Shown here: positions 1 to 13,470 of the stretch, piece after piece
Layout: each line of letters opens with the position of its first letter
Position numbering within the stretch: the stretch's first letter is position 1
Assembly: GCA_950295325.1 (NCBI GenBank)
Contig: OX485804.1
Span: forward strand, 59,272,001 to 59,336,000
DNA from: Polytrichum commune
Taxonomy: Eukaryota > Streptophyta > Polytrichopsida > Polytrichales > Polytrichaceae
Length of the DNA: 64,000 nucleotides
Reading direction: 5' to 3'
Notes under the pieces: model-generated
Databases searched by the model: none
Told to the model about the DNA's origin: nothing
Seen by the model: the letters and a program-made list of their open reading frames with translations, nothing else
Position numbers and translations under genes: made by a program

Positions 1-302
1 CCGTGTACATAGTGATTTAATCTTTTGAATATAATGCTACCCTACCTTACCATTAATTTACAATATATAGTTGACTACAAACATTGAAACAATGATGGAT
101 GTGTATGGACATTTACCAGAGTCTCAAAATGATTGTGAACCCAAAACATTATGAGTTGTCATTGATGAGAAGGGAGGAATGTTTTGGACCTACAAGAACA
201 TGTGTGGTCCATTTGGTTGCCCAAATCACTATATTCGGTAATTGGAGACTTTTTCATGATTTTGAGACTACTTAAGGACATGGTTTTCAAATAAAAAACA
301 AG

Positions 303-360
<58 letters not shown>

Positions 361-1010
361 TCAATGTAACTTATTATATTGATTCACGTGGACAACACTA
401 ACCAATTTGGCACAAATACATGTCATCACAATGAGAAATTGGACCAGATATTAAACCATTTGCATTTATTTTGAGATTCTCCAAAGTCTCCGATTAACGA
501 ATATAGTGATCCAACATAGAACTCACCTTTAAAGAATGCAGTAGTCTATGGGCAGAGAGGCTCTTCATTCATACTTGCTTTGGAGCCTTCATATCTATCC
601 ATCTATCTATCTATGTGTTCCATGTTGACGATAACATATTAAATATTTACAACACTACTATATCATGACCCAGAAGTTGAATGAGCTGCCATATCATACT
701 CATGGAAGTCATAAACAAGTTTACAAATATCAACATCCATTTTGATTGTCTTCAAATATTACATGCACCAAGGGGGCTCTCAATTGAATACACAGCATAA
801 GAGAGGGTTCAAATCACCTCTACTGTAGCCATTGTTGCTAGACTCATGGTCCAGTTTACAGGAGGTAGGCCAAATATGTATACATAATTTGTTTGAAGCT
901 CAAAATACACAAGGCAGCTTGGTGCCATCAACACGAGGGTGAATTGTAATTTCATCATCACTCTAAGTTACCCAAACTCGCCAAAGTGTCGGGGAATAGG
1001 TGCACCCACC
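1..1010. other. intergenic flank with CA microsatellite
   Basis: No gene is supported here. A (CA)n tract occupies roughly 306-352 and runs into a short AT tract ending near 360; a (TATC)n-like run lies near 596-612. The ORF over the CA tract is only the repeat read as alternating Cys/Val. The right part is downstream of the NDB stop codon and probably includes its 3' untranslated region and polyadenylation site. Confidence 0.6.
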
Positions 1011-4000
1011 TTACATTCGTGACGAGTCGCGCCCAAAAAAAGTCCTCTTGGTCCAGTCAAAAACTACCAATGTCCGGGTGCGCCAACTAACCTGTTTGCT
1101 AGCATATACAGAGTACCATAACCACTGGGTGCTACGGCCGATTGAGACCCAATCCCCGGGAAGCTCGTAGGCCGCCTTCTCTCCCCCCAAGGGCGCGAAT
1201 TGGCCAAAATGGCGGTATTGGAAGGGTTGGAAACGGTGGCGGCCTTTGCCCCGGATGCGCATGGGCCCCTCAGGCGCGACGTTGTCACGGACTTCCGCCG
1301 CCATGTGGTTGAAGCAATGCGCTAAGTACTCGCCTTGCTGCGCTGCAACTTGAGCCGTTGCAGGCATGGATTTCATTTGGCTATCGACCTGTCACATAAG
1401 CACCATGCTTTGTTATAATTAAGGAGAGTCTACAATCATAGGAGCCATAAATTGTCTTCCACGATCCACTTTTAAAGAGAAAGAAGTGATGGCACTCTAG
1501 TTTGGTCATGTAGGTAACATGATCCAATGTATGCATGTCAATCTAGAAGATAAAAAAAAGGGGGGCCGGAGGAGGAGGGGTTCTAGGAGGGATGTTTGGA
1601 AGGTATTAATCCCGGTGAGGAAAAAAATGAACATATGCTTGCCAAGTCCATGTCAACTTTCGACCGAGAAATAGATTGACCTATTCATCATGGCTTTTAA
1701 TGAATGACATGTAAATATCACTAGATCTACATTTGTTGACCGTGTGCCAACCAATATATATGACCTATTCTTCCTCAACGACTGGGTGTCGTCCAGTTGA
1801 CTACATGAATACGGTCGACACCCAATTGCTAAACAAATTTGGACGACAGGTCACCGTCATTGAGGACGTTTGTCATGTCACCGTCACGATTGACGGGATA
1901 ATCAACAGCCCAATCGACCGTCACGTCTATTATGACAACCTTGATAGTGAGTGCCGAGATTGGAAAAAACTAGCCGGGGCAGCATAATGCTCTCCCGAGA
2001 AGTTCTCTACATATTAGCCTAAGAAAACTTGACGAGCCGGCAACCACCGTGCACATGTATACCTTGCTTATTGCTTGCTTGAAGAGCTCTATATCGAGTG
2101 CCATTGAGGATGACTGATGCCCACTTAATGCATCGGCAAGGAGGCCGAGCACCCCTTTCATTTGTTGGCGGTCCATGTAAATATCGATTTGTGGGTACCG
2201 TTGCCTCACTTGCTCCATCGTTTCCACAAACTCCTCGGCCGTCAAGGTCCCCGAATTGTCCTTGTCCGCGAGCTTGAAGAGGTAAGTCACGTCCTCCACT
2301 ATCCGCCTTTGCTCTATGGATGCACAATCCCCAACCCCAAATGCTCCCTCACAGTTTTTAACTCGCAGCCATTCATCGCACGCTAAAACCCTTCGATCGC
2401 TCTGCCCGATTTGGTTCATGAAGTCCGCAATTACAGGCCGCGTGCCAATTCCTGCCACATCAGTAATTTACACACAATGTGTTGCTTAGTTACGACATTC
2501 AAAAAACATTAAGAAAAATGACTTATACTGATATGTGCAATGAGGTCGCCCATGCTAATTTATGAACATTCCACACTACTATTCTGAATGTCTATGACTG
2601 CATCCACAGAATTACAGGGAGCTAGTTTTCTGGCTGTGGTTGCTACACAGATGAATAAACAAAGTTGTATTGGTTTTTGTAATCTGATTTTGACCTAAAG
2701 CTTCTCACATCCAGGTAAAGAGGCCACCGATTCGTGAAGGCAACCAAAATGCACATATTAGTGTAGGTAGAAAGTTCTGATGCTCAGTGAGCGCTCTTGA
2801 TGCAAATGTGAGAAGACGAGTCATCGCGATTTTGGATGTGATACCAATTGAAGTCCCATTGAAGTGATGAATAATCAAAGTTATATTGGTTTTTGTAATC
2901 TGATTTTGACCTAAAGCATCTCACATCCAGGTAAAGAGGCCACCGATTCGTGAAGGCAACCAAAATGCACATATTAGTGTAGGTAGAAAGTTCTGATGCT
3001 CAGTGAGCTCTCTTGATGCAATTGTGAGAAGATGAGTCATCGCGATTTTGGATGTGATACCAATTGAAGTCGCATTGAAGTGATGACGACTGCGAGGTTC
3101 AGAGAGTAAGAAGAAAGACAGACAAGTAGCAGCGGCTGGCTCCCTTGGGAAGAAAGCCTAAATGGAAAGTCTCTTCACCTATTATGCACTACTGCCACCT
3201 TTCAGTGGGGTTCTAGGTTGACTAATTAACTAGACAGTATCAATCGATATGGACTTGGTTTCTAAAATAGATGTAAGGGAGATACGCTCATGTGCAACAA
3301 ATCTCTCTTGTTGGAAAGCAACACAACTACAAAGGCACTTTGGCCAATGTTTATGTCATGTTTCTCTCGTGCAATAAATTGTCTGAGAAGAAATGTCAGT
3401 ATTCATGCATTGACATGAATGTGAGCCCTATACCGATCTTGGGATTCCATGATGTAAGATAAAATGTGGTGCTTTCCTTTCGGAAGGTGGACTGAGTTCC
3501 GAATGAACAAATAAGGTAGATGAACCCAATTCCAACATAATTCCATTTCGACACCGAAAATTGCTAGAAATACGCAACAATTTTGTTTTTTTGTCTTTTT
3601 TAATCATTTAGCTCTCTCCGACCACACTTTGACAGTCAGAAAAACCTTGGCAATGGCAATGACTTTTGTATGACAAGCAAAATGCTCCAATAAAAATAAG
3701 TAAGCCTCTATCGACTCAATTCCCGGCCTTATGTCTCAAGCAAAATAACAAGGCATAGGCGTGGATAGTAAGCTTGCAAAATAGCTGAAACAAGAATACG
3801 GACACCTCTATTTGAGCAGTATGCAGTTAGGCGTGGATCTAAGAACGGACACCAAACAAACACGTATTTAAAACAAATTGAACAAAGTGCTCAAAATATG
3901 CTAACCATTCTCTGGTCAATGGTCGACGTGAAGGGGGTATATGACCACTTAATGAGCATGAGATTTTTCAATTTGACAATGAGTAAGATCTTCATGTGCA

Positions 4001-6900
4001 TTCCAAAAATCATGAGGCAAATGGCTACAGGCACGATTTGAATTCGCTAACCATCTCGCACTCATTGCAGAATTCATATCCTTCGAGAAGCGGCGCAGAG
4101 AAAAAAACTTGCCCGAATAGCACACCTCTACCTTAAACTGATCATGGGAATCCATGATGCAGGATAAAGTTTGGTGCGTTCCTTTCGGAAGGTGGTAGAC
4201 TCCGTTCCATGTGATCAAATGTGATCAAATGTTGGTGCAGAAAGTACCTGTGGACCAAACGATCATGCCGTAGGGCAAATTGACGAGCTGGCCGGTGGAC
4301 TTGATCTTGAAGTCGATGGCATGCTCTTGCACTCCGAGGACGCGGCACCCGGTCTTCACCTCGATGCCTTCGCGGATGAACTTTTGCTCCGCATATTTAC
4401 TGATTCGCTCATCGTATGTGTTGAGGATATGGTCGCCCGATTGCACGAGTGTAATCTTGACGTCATTGTGTAAATGAGGGTAAAGGTTCAGCAGGTCTTC
4501 ATGAATGAGATCATGAAGCTCGGCGGCGAATTCCACCCCTGTTGGGCCGCCACCCACTACCACAAAGCTAAGTAGCTTCCGCCTGACATACCAAACAAGA
4601 GAGGATGTAATGTATAAGGTCGATGGTGCTAAAACAACCGACACTTCAAGCGCCGAGCATAGATACATTGATTATACTTTAAAATTTGAAAAAACCAAAT
4701 GGTGTTTGTTAGCAATTGACAGGGGAGTCCAATGCACCAGAGTGTGTCTTCTTTGACTTTTTGTTTGCAAAGTTTACAAGGGTTCAAAGTTTTATTGGTA
4801 GATCATGGCCCAAAACTAGACATAACATATCAAATCAAAACCATCGTATGAAAAACTCTATATGACAAAGGGGTAAAACCTGTCCTCCTGTGAGAGGTGA
4901 GGAAGACTTGCGCTTTCGAAGCAATTCACGATGCTTTCTCGAATCTTTTCGGCATCTGAAACTTCTTTCAGGAAATGGCAATACTCCTTCACCCCTTTCG
5001 TGCCGAACGTGTTGGACGTGGCGCCCACGGCGACCACAAGGTAGTCGTATTCGAGGGAGAACTCGTCCTTGCCCTTCAAGTTCACCTCCGAGACGTCTTT
5101 GCACACCACCACCTTGTTCTTCGCGTCGATTTTGATGCACTCGGCCTCGTGAAACTGGACGTGTTTTCCGTTGCTTCGTACGATCCTCCGTATGGGCTCA
5201 ATAATGCTCCGGGCTTCGACGCTACCCGAAGTCACGCTCGGGAGCAACGGTGTGAACACGAAATAGTTTCGAGGCGCAACCACGCGAACATCGTATAGGG
5301 TGGAATCCAAGTTCTTGAGGAAACTCATGCCTCCCCATCCCGTCCCGAGCACGATCACCCTCTTCTTCCCCGATTTACCTGTTTTGAAGCACATGTGATA
5401 CCATGCAATTGGTCAAAAGTAGCAGCACCGTTTTGCGGGGCACTTCCAACATGTCCACGTACATTTCTAGTTGTTGAATCGGCTTGGCAATCGTATCATC
5501 CAGTTAGCAATTGCGACAAAGGATGACGGACGAAGATTATCAATTTCAAGTTTCATAATCAGAGTTGAGATGCCAAGGTGATAAAGAAGTCTAAAGTGAA
5601 CAATCTCTTTCTCGTTACATGATCACAAAGGTTCTCCCAATTCTGTTCACTATGAAATCTAGATGAGTATGTTATATGTTTCGAGCACATAGTCGAACCC
5701 ATCGTGTCTTTTTGATGTCCATTCTTAACTCCACAAAGACCCACAAAGACCCACATACTTTATGCACTCCATGATCAGACGATTCTATTATCGGTTGTCC
5801 CGATTCAGTCATTGCATTTTAGTTACGTGTCATTCAGGGTGTAATATCTCTAGAGAGTAAACTCAACATCTAGCTAATACATCATTCCACAATGATTCAA
5901 CTTGGATTTCATCCTTTCAGATCTTCTAACTCCAGAATATAGAAACAAATCGAATGTCAAAGTTGAAGTCCTGGGTTTGATTTGGTATGCATCGATTGAA
6001 TGTTACAGTTTGATGTGATTGTATCGATGTGAATCACTACCTCGTGCTGATGTGTGGATCTAAAGGTTTCACCACAAACCTCTAGATCCAGATACCAACA
6101 TTGACTTCACATGGTTTCAATCACATCAAAGCACAACATTGAACCAACACCTACCAAACGTTGGGTTGCAATTTTTGATGCTTAGGTATATCTATACATT
6201 GGAGTTTCAAGATCTAAATGGATGTAGTGCGAGTTGAACCAATGTGGGATGAATCTTTAGCTAAAAGTTAAATCAACGTTGTAAAGAAACCATGCAATTA
6301 GGCATCTGTTTTCTTAGCATGTTGCAATTGTACGTATGGATTAATGTTTTGGACCATCTCCATGTCATCCACTTTGCATGCAGCCGTCAACGATCGATTG
6401 TGTTGGAACTTATGATCGGTGACAGTCTCAACATCCATGTTACATTATAAATTTGATTAAATCCTCAAGAAGTCTATGTATCTGAGACCTGACTTAAAAT
6501 TAAATGTTGGCCACTTGTGTTTGGAGATATGTGTTGCAATGATGTGGCATGTGCATGAACAAGATGTTGGGTGATTAATTATACCTGATGTAGCATTGGC
6601 CGGACTTGGTGCGTTTGATCCTCCCTCCCCTGGATCGGCAAATACAACCAAAAGGCCAGCCCCCAAACACCCCGTGGCTGCAAACCCTAGAACGACAGGG
6701 AAATATGGGATGTTGTCTCCCACCTTCCCTTTCTTTGAGGACCCTTTGAAAGCTCGGGACCACCATTGGAATAAGTGCTTTAGTGGCAACTCGGATGACC
6801 CCCCTACTTGGGAACTAGAGTTGCGCAAAAATTGTTGGCGAATCAATAATGTCGGGGGTTTCCTTTGTTGTTGCTGCAATGATGCATTAAGGTATGTCAA
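1011..6900 (-). CDS. external alternative NAD(P)H dehydrogenase (type II, NDB-type) with EF hand; 5' end unresolved
   Basis: Single-polypeptide, rotenone-insensitive type II NAD(P)H dehydrogenase. In plants NDB proteins sit on the outer face of the inner mitochondrial membrane, pass electrons from cytosolic NAD(P)H to ubiquinone without proton pumping, and are calcium-regulated. Exons on the minus strand are 6900(or 6873)-6585, 5378-4880, 4582-4248, 2451-2063 and 1388-1011; every junction is GT-AG and the phases (1, 2, 1, 0) match, giving about 638 codons. Visible: a presequence-like Arg/Ser/Gln-rich start and a hydrophobic segment in exon 1; first dinucleotide fold VLGTGWGGMSFLKNL in exon 2; second fold VVVGGGPTGVEFAAEL in exon 3; EF-hand loop DKDNSGTLTAEE in exon 4, which marks the NDB subgroup; conserved C-terminus ending FGRDSSRM in exon 5. 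Odd: the exon 1 frame has no ATG, so a short upstream coding exon is likely; an acceptor TTGCAG just before 6873 would suit. Otherwise no lesion is seen. NDB assignment is firm; paralogue number is not. Confidence 0.92.
2651..3082. repeat. 216-bp direct tandem duplication in the NDB intron
   Basis: Two copies of about 216 bp, 2651-2866 and 2867-3082, differ by few substitutions (for example CAAAGTTGTATTGG versus CAAAGTTATATTGG, and AAGTCCCATTG versus AAGTCGCATTG). The duplication lies wholly inside the intron between exons 3 and 4 of the NDB gene, so it does not touch coding sequence. The high identity suggests a recent event. Confidence 0.85.
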
Positions 6901-7363
6901 CTTACTACATGCACCATAGCATTATAAAAATATGCACACCTCCTCTTTTTGTCAAAATATAAACTAGGATTGGTCATGGGATCAAACGAACTATACAGTT
7001 GACAACCAATGCATTTTTCGGGTTGAATGTGAATCATTCTATTTTGTGTTTTCAAAAATCTCCGTCACTCAAAGACAAATCATATGGTGATTAAAACTAT
7101 TCTATCATAGCATTTACAATGTTCACGGAGGCACTATTAAAGTCGGAAAAAGAGGTTGCATGCTCTCTATGTAATATTATGACTGATAGTAAAGTGGTCA
7201 TAATTTATAAAGATGTAGCAAGTCTTTCATTTTGGAATGCAAATCCAAGGTCATAGTACGTTGGTGATTGTTTAACCCTTAAAGGACCAAGGGGTTCAAT
7301 GCATGGCCTATATACACAAACTCTACAAGCATCGCCAAGTCTTAAAATCATATATATATATGT

Positions 7364-7394
<31 letters not shown>

Positions 7395-10334
7395 TCATAT
7401 GTGACTTTAATGATCAAAACACTAAGCATGTATTGGCATCCAAGGACACCCAAGTTGTGCACTTGAATCCAAATCTTCAATAACATTAAGGTACTCAATC
7501 AATTTGAGAAATGCACTTAAAGGAGTTGATTTTATATAGGTTTTTTTTTAATACAAGTAGCTAAAATGGAAGTATGTAGCTCAAATACACATATTGTGTA
7601 AGAAAAGGCCCAAATTGGGGGTGGACATATAAGTGGCCATTCTAGGCTCACATACCTTAATGTATGCGGTAAGGGTGTGCCTCGAAAGGCACTCCCTTGC
7701 CCTAGCCCAATGCAAGAGCTTATGGGCCATAGAAATGGTGGTTGCCACTTAATGCTCGCATCGCGTACACCCACACTTGCTCACATCAATGTATCGATTC
7801 TCGAGTTGGTGTAGGAACTAAGATATGTGCACCAATTATTGGCACATCCAACTCCACATACCAATCCGTCCGTTTGATCAACTGGATGAGGAAGATTGTT
7901 AGTGAAAAATTTGCAATTGGAGGTTCCTTCTTCAATGGGAAGTGGTCCTTTTGTTCCTTCTTCGACCACCAACATCAAGTTTCATGAATGAAAGTGTACA
8001 TATGCTCCAAATGTTTGCAACTATGCATAGAATGGGTTCATCATCTTTGACATAAACAAGATCTTAATTTAACCATTTTTTGTGTTTTTAAAGTCCAATC
8101 AAAACCCCAAACTAGCTAACAACATAAGGCATGTGACTGCTTAAAGCACGCATACCTTCAAAATTAGGAGTGTTCCAATCATTGCGTGGGTCCTCAAATT
8201 AAAAAACTATAGTGCCATGTCCACAACGTGAGATTTGACATACCTGCGTCTCAAGATGCAAGTTTAAAATGTTTAATATTAAGACAATATTGATGCACAC
8301 CATTCTTTAGGGTTTCATAGATTTCTTTTCAATTTTCAACTTAACATTTAGCTAATGATCCATTTAGTATTGATTCAACTCACGATTTTAACTCATGATT
8401 CTACTTTTTAGGTCTTACAACTATAAAATGGAGAATCAGAAATTGCAACCATGTGTTTTACATGCTTTGATTCAAAGTGAGGTCAGTGTTGATAGGCATA
8501 TGATTATATGGAGGTGTATGGTGCACTATGTTACTTGGATTGTGAGAAGTTTGACCTTTTGATCACTAGGATGGAGGCAACCGATTATTTCCTTGATTGA
8601 TGCAACATACAATATAAATCAACCTCAACAATCCAAAGCATTGTGTTGTGTAGCATCTAAGGAGTCATACCAATTCATTGACTGCATGATGACACCAATT
8701 TGTGTTGTGGTCATGGTTTTGTAATGTAAAATAAGCATGTGTGAGTGATGGCCTTCAAACAAATAATTAACGGCCCTACAAACCCCGATATGGCACAATC
8801 CGCATGGTGGCACAAGATATATTGCCCATGTTGGAGGCATGAGTGTGCTTTAATTTGCACAAGAGAAGTGCGCACTCCTCTCTCTCATGCCTTTTGCATC
8901 GAACCCAAATTTATATCCGTACATGGTCGATTCAATTAAGCACACACCAGATATTGGTGTGGTAACATGTGAGCATGATGAGGTGATATGGAATTAGATT
9001 GGTGGTGAGAAGCGTGTGCGAGTGAGTGGGTGGTGATGGTCGTGACCAAAGGAGATGAGTTGAGGAAGAGGCAAAGGAAGGGAGATCTCCAAAGACAAGT
9101 TCATATGGGTAAAGGTTCCGTAATATTTAAAAACATTATGTGTGAAATGCCAAGAATCTAGTTTTGTTTAGTTGATTTTGTAGGTTTTGTGGTTTACTGC
9201 ATCTATGTGAAAGTATGTGTACATATATGAGTTCAAAATCTTTTTTTTTTCTGCTAGTCAATGAAGAAAGGGTTGTGGATTTTTGCTAAATAACTTCTTG
9301 CACTTCACTACTCACCACCAAAAATCATCTTCTCATTGACTTTTACTTTGTCCATCGTTCAAAACACGTTTGTACATAGCCTTCACAAATTTCAACAAAT
9401 ATTCACAACATCTCTCATTGTTGGGGAGACAAAACGTAGGGCATCAAAGTCAACCAATGTGAGCTATGTAGCATTCATCTAAGATTTGCATTTGTTGAAT
9501 TTTTATTTTGCTAAAAATCTTGACTACTCTACTTTATATGGTTAGCAAATGTGAATGAACAATGCGAGAGCCTTGGCTATGGCTATGATGGATTGTTGTG
9601 CTTCTAAGCAAGTTGAACTTTATTGTCCAACTTATCCTCAACTTGCAAGCTTCACAATACCAAAACACCAAGATACTATTATTGAACAAAACACAATAGG
9701 TTTCACCATCTATTTACCGAAGCCACCTGCACCACCGGCACCTTAACTACAACAAATCATCAAGGGAAGTACAACACATCCTCTCATAGTAGCTTCCCAA
9801 CACAACCTTCACACTCGACAACACACCATACATACAAGAGCATTTGTGGGAGATAAACCAACAACATATAATGCAGGCATAACAACTCTTCACCAACTTG
9901 CAAACCTATGGAACAATCTACCTTCAAAGACGCGCAAATTGCTACAAGTTTGCTCGAACACCAACCTCCCTCTTGGGAACGTCTCCACTAGAGAGCCCGC
10001 ATGGTAGGATGACTCCTCATGTCACAATCTCCAATTAACATGGCCACTCTTTGCTTCCTCACATAATCCACCAAGCAGCCACCCAAGCATGCGAGGTACC
10101 ACCACAAGGAGAATGTCAACTTCATGCATAAGTGAACGATGGTAAACGATTTCAGTGTCAAATTATTGGCCAAACTATGTGGTCCACCTCAATTTAATAT
10201 GTGAAATCACCGATGTACCGAAGCAAGGGTGGTGACGCTAAACTATCTAAAAGAAACTTGAACAAATCACTGTGAAAAAATAAAAAATAATTTTAAGCAA
10301 AGGAAGTTTCACCCCATAGAAGGTGCGGGAAACA
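6901..10334. other. intergenic region upstream of the NDB gene, no supported gene
   Basis: AT-rich DNA with only short shadow ORFs. A (GA)n microsatellite lies at about 7365-7391 after a short TA run. The missing first coding exon, the 5' untranslated region and the promoter of the minus-strand NDB gene should lie in the left part of this stretch, but I cannot identify them. Confidence 0.5.
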
Positions 10335-11059
10335 TAAGGTAGAGGGTGCTAAAACCAACACCCCATCCAAAACCAACACCTATAAACGCCTCCCAATTGC
10401 CAACACTCTACAACCTTGAACCGTACCCGGCGGTGTAGGAGTGTCTGGGCCCACGAAGTGATGGTTTTAGGTGCCATTAGTGGTGCCACCTCATAGCGGC
10501 CTCCATGACCTTCATGTAGGGTATGTAACGGGCTCCACTCTATCTCGGGTTGGTTCAAGGTGGGATTAGGGTGGCTTGTCAATGCCTATTCTAGTCATTC
10601 TATTCACAACGCCAAGGAGGTAGGCCCACAAAGCACAAAAGGGTCATTTCTCGGGAAGCAAATGGGGTCGGTTCCCGGGATGCAAGGTGATGGTTTTGCA
10701 AGTGAACCGGTAGGGATCATGGAGGTAGCCGTGTGGCTTTGCATCCCATTACTACTTGGGCTTTGATGTAGTTTGGGTCTAGTACCCAGCTATGTTGTGT
10801 TGGTTCTAGGCAATGAAGGTGGGGGTCCTCATCATATGCGAGGTTGCCATACACGGGGGCCTATGGATTGGTATAAGGAAGCTAGTAGTTTTGACTTTGA
10901 ATATTCATCAGATATTCAATTGAGACTAAAAATATTTTTTCTTTCTTGATACCTATGTTTAGCCCAAAGGCTAATATGAATATATATTTTATATATCAAC
11001 CACATAGCCATATGTATGTGCAATAGCTTAAAGTGTTGGTTTAAGCACCCTCTACCTTA
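10335..11059. mobile_element. non-autonomous TIR element, copy 1 (Harbinger-like?)
   Basis: A 725-bp unit with inverted ends. The left end reads TAAGGTAGAGGGTGCTAAAA and the right end is its reverse complement with one change (TAAGGTAGAGGGTGCTTAAA on the opposite strand). There is no coding capacity. The same sequence recurs in inverse orientation at 58447-59686. The TAA at the ends and the 3-bp target pattern seen at copy 2 suggest a PIF/Harbinger-type element; that class assignment is tentative. Confidence 0.7.
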
Positions 11060-11742
11060 TGTCCCTCCCAAGTTTGTAGTTAAAGGGATCGAGTTCTATT
11101 AGACTATATCAAGGTCCTTGACCCCCCCCCCCCAAAATGTAAGAGTCGATTTGACTAAAAACACCCGGCCCATACAACATTTCTCTACATTCTCACCCTC
11201 CCTTGTAGCAAGGGTCTCAAAAGTTTACCCCCCCCCCCCAAATTTGGAGAAAGGGGATCATCATACACAAGCAATTCTCTTACTCATTCAACCTAAAATC
11301 CTTGAAATAGCATGCAACCCGGAGGTTACCTTTTTTTCAAAATGATTTGACACCATAATTAGCTTTAAGAGCTCCAAAGTAGTCTGCACGAGATCATTTG
11401 AGATGGAATCGGCAACAAACCTATAGGAGGTCAAAGTTTGTATTGATGTTGGATGAATGATAGGTATGCTCGTATATAATAATGCCCTCTTTCTCCCGGA
11501 ATCTTGCTTGCCGAGTTATTATTGCCGTGAAGTCGTAAGTATGGGTTGTGTCAAATGTGTCATGTGGTTCCCAATTTCAAGGAGTTTTGTGCACCAAGAA
11601 TTCAAGGCTATCAAATAGCACATTTGGTGTGCAGACTTTAAGGGCTTCTCATCATGATTAGGATGGGCCGGCACGGCATTATGGGATGAAACAAGGGTTT
11701 CTCCTTTTAGGGGGGGGGGGGCATGTGTAGTCATAAGTTATA
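11060..11742. other. intergenic stretch with homopolymer C and G runs
   Basis: No gene is supported. There are poly-C runs at about 11121-11133 and 11230-11240 and a poly-G run at about 11710-11721. The sequence between is AT-rich and not otherwise structured. Confidence 0.5.
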
Positions 11743-12456
11743 AGGGCCGGTTCACATGAGGTTTGAGGTCCCAAGTCCCAAGTCCCACTTATGTTAGCAA
11801 GTCCCAACTTTTGAGCCTCATGAAATCACTAAAATATGGTTAAATATCATAAAAGTCGGATCTTGATTATTTTATGCAAAAATATTCGCAGGACTCGTGT
11901 TGAGAGTTGGGTCTAGCTTTTTGCTTGACCCAACTCGCAACACAAGTTCCAAACTTCACCCTCCAAAAAGTACTGCCATGTAAGCATCCATGTCATAGTT
12001 GGGACTTAGGACTTGGGACCCCATGTAAAGTGGTAAGTCCCAATTTTTTTTGTCTTTTTTTTTTTGGGCACAAATTGAATCCAATTTTCATGCTCTCAAC
12101 AATTGAGATTACATGAAGTGACCTCATGTGACTTGGGACTTGGGACTTGGGACCCCGTGTGAACGAGAGCCCTAAGTCTCAAGTATGACATGGATGCCTA
12201 CATGGCAACACTTGTTGGAGGTGGGGTTTGGGATGTGTGTTGAGAGTTGGGTCAAGCAAAAGCGAGTACCCAACTCTCAACACAAGTCCCGAGAGTATTT
12301 TTGTAGAATATAATCAAGATCTCACTTTAATGATAATTAACCATATTTTATTGATTTCTTGAGGCTCAAAAATTGGGACTTTGCCCCCATATCGAAACTT
12401 GCTAACATGAGTGGGACTTGGGACTTGGGACTTGGGGCCCCATGTGAACATGCCCT
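11743..12456. mobile_element. fold-back element with ~300-bp inverted arms
   Basis: The left half (about 11743-12040) and the right half (about 12120-12456) are inverted copies of each other around a short centre. Both carry runs of the word GGGACTTGGGACTT or its complement, plus a shared AAGTTGGGTC/GACCCAACTC block. The outer ends are AGGGCCGGTTCACATGAGG and, on the other strand, AGGGCATGTTCACATGGGG. There is no ORF. Related sequence is found at 60645-61990. No clear target-site duplication was seen. Confidence 0.7.
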
Positions 12457-13461
12457 AAATCATGACTTGTGACTAGGATCATAACAACTCCAATTGCAAT
12501 TCAAGGCGTGTGGGCCCTATTTATAACATTACTAAGCAACTACATGATGGTCTCTTTCCCCAATAAATGAGGTTGTGATTAAAATATTATGGTGATTTTA
12601 TGGTTGCTTGTTGAGACATTCACAATACACAACATGAGTGTTCCCCATAAACATGGCATCCCAAGGTTAAAGGAGAATTAAGCTTATGTGATACTTGGTC
12701 CCATAGAATGTAGCCAAGGAGTTGTGTAATATTATGTTGTGGGCACTACCAACTCCATTGACAATTTCAACTGGCAAGGTAGATGGGTCCCAAATGCTTA
12801 TTTTTTCTAACTAGCCTACTTCTTCTCCTAGGAGATGAAACAAACTATTGGTACAAGATAGTTACCAAATCTTAATCAAGGTCGTAGCATCTTATGTGAT
12901 CAATTGTAAAGCTCCTATGAAGTTATGGTGCATCATCAAAGTGAAATTTCTCATGCTCATTAAATGATCACATATGTTCCCCAAATCATGTAGACAATTG
13001 AATGGGTGGCTTAAACCCAATGCTTTAAACATGAATTCCCATGGGATCTCCAAGGTTAAGCCACCTAAGGCCAAAATAGTACTCGGGTGGTTGACCTTCC
13101 TAGGACTTGATTTATGATGCACCTTACCACCTATGATATACCCAATCGTATTGAGGGTATCTAGGTAAACCACATATTTTCAACCAACCATGTGAGAACC
13201 TCAGGGCAGCTTGCCTTTGGGGGAGATTGGTGTCAGCCAACTTGTCTACACCTATTAAAGGTGTTCACCTTCAACTAGGATATAAGTATATTTGGATTTA
13301 TGGATGTATTTTGGACAGTTCCAACCGCCAGTATGATGTACACTAGATCGCAAAACTACACAAATATAGTGGTTGGTGAACATGGAATACAAACACTCAA
13401 AGTTGTGGTTGTTGTGTTGTTGCTTTTTGTTTGTTTGATGTTTTTATCCCCGCAAGTGCAC
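12457..13461. other. intergenic stretch left of the giant element
   Basis: Only short shadow ORFs are present; I see no gene, RNA or clear repeat here. Its last bases abut the 9-bp target duplication of the large Mutator-like element. Confidence 0.5.
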
Positions 13462-13470
13462 ATCCTTATT
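13462..13470. repeat. left 9-bp target-site duplication of the giant element
   Basis: The sequence ATCCTTATT occurs here and again at 33798-33806, each copy directly outside an inverted end carrying GCATGAGCGTAGA. A 9-bp target duplication is the hallmark of Mutator-like transposition. Confidence 0.8.

Noticed and set aside
795-830. B-box-like GGTTCAAATC
   Set aside because: The flanking bases do not form a tRNA cloverleaf and no A box lies at the right distance.
1733-1987. 84-residue forward ORF inside the NDB intron
   Set aside because: It lies within an intron of the opposite strand, its GTCGAC/TTGAC words are repetitive, and it matches no family known to me.
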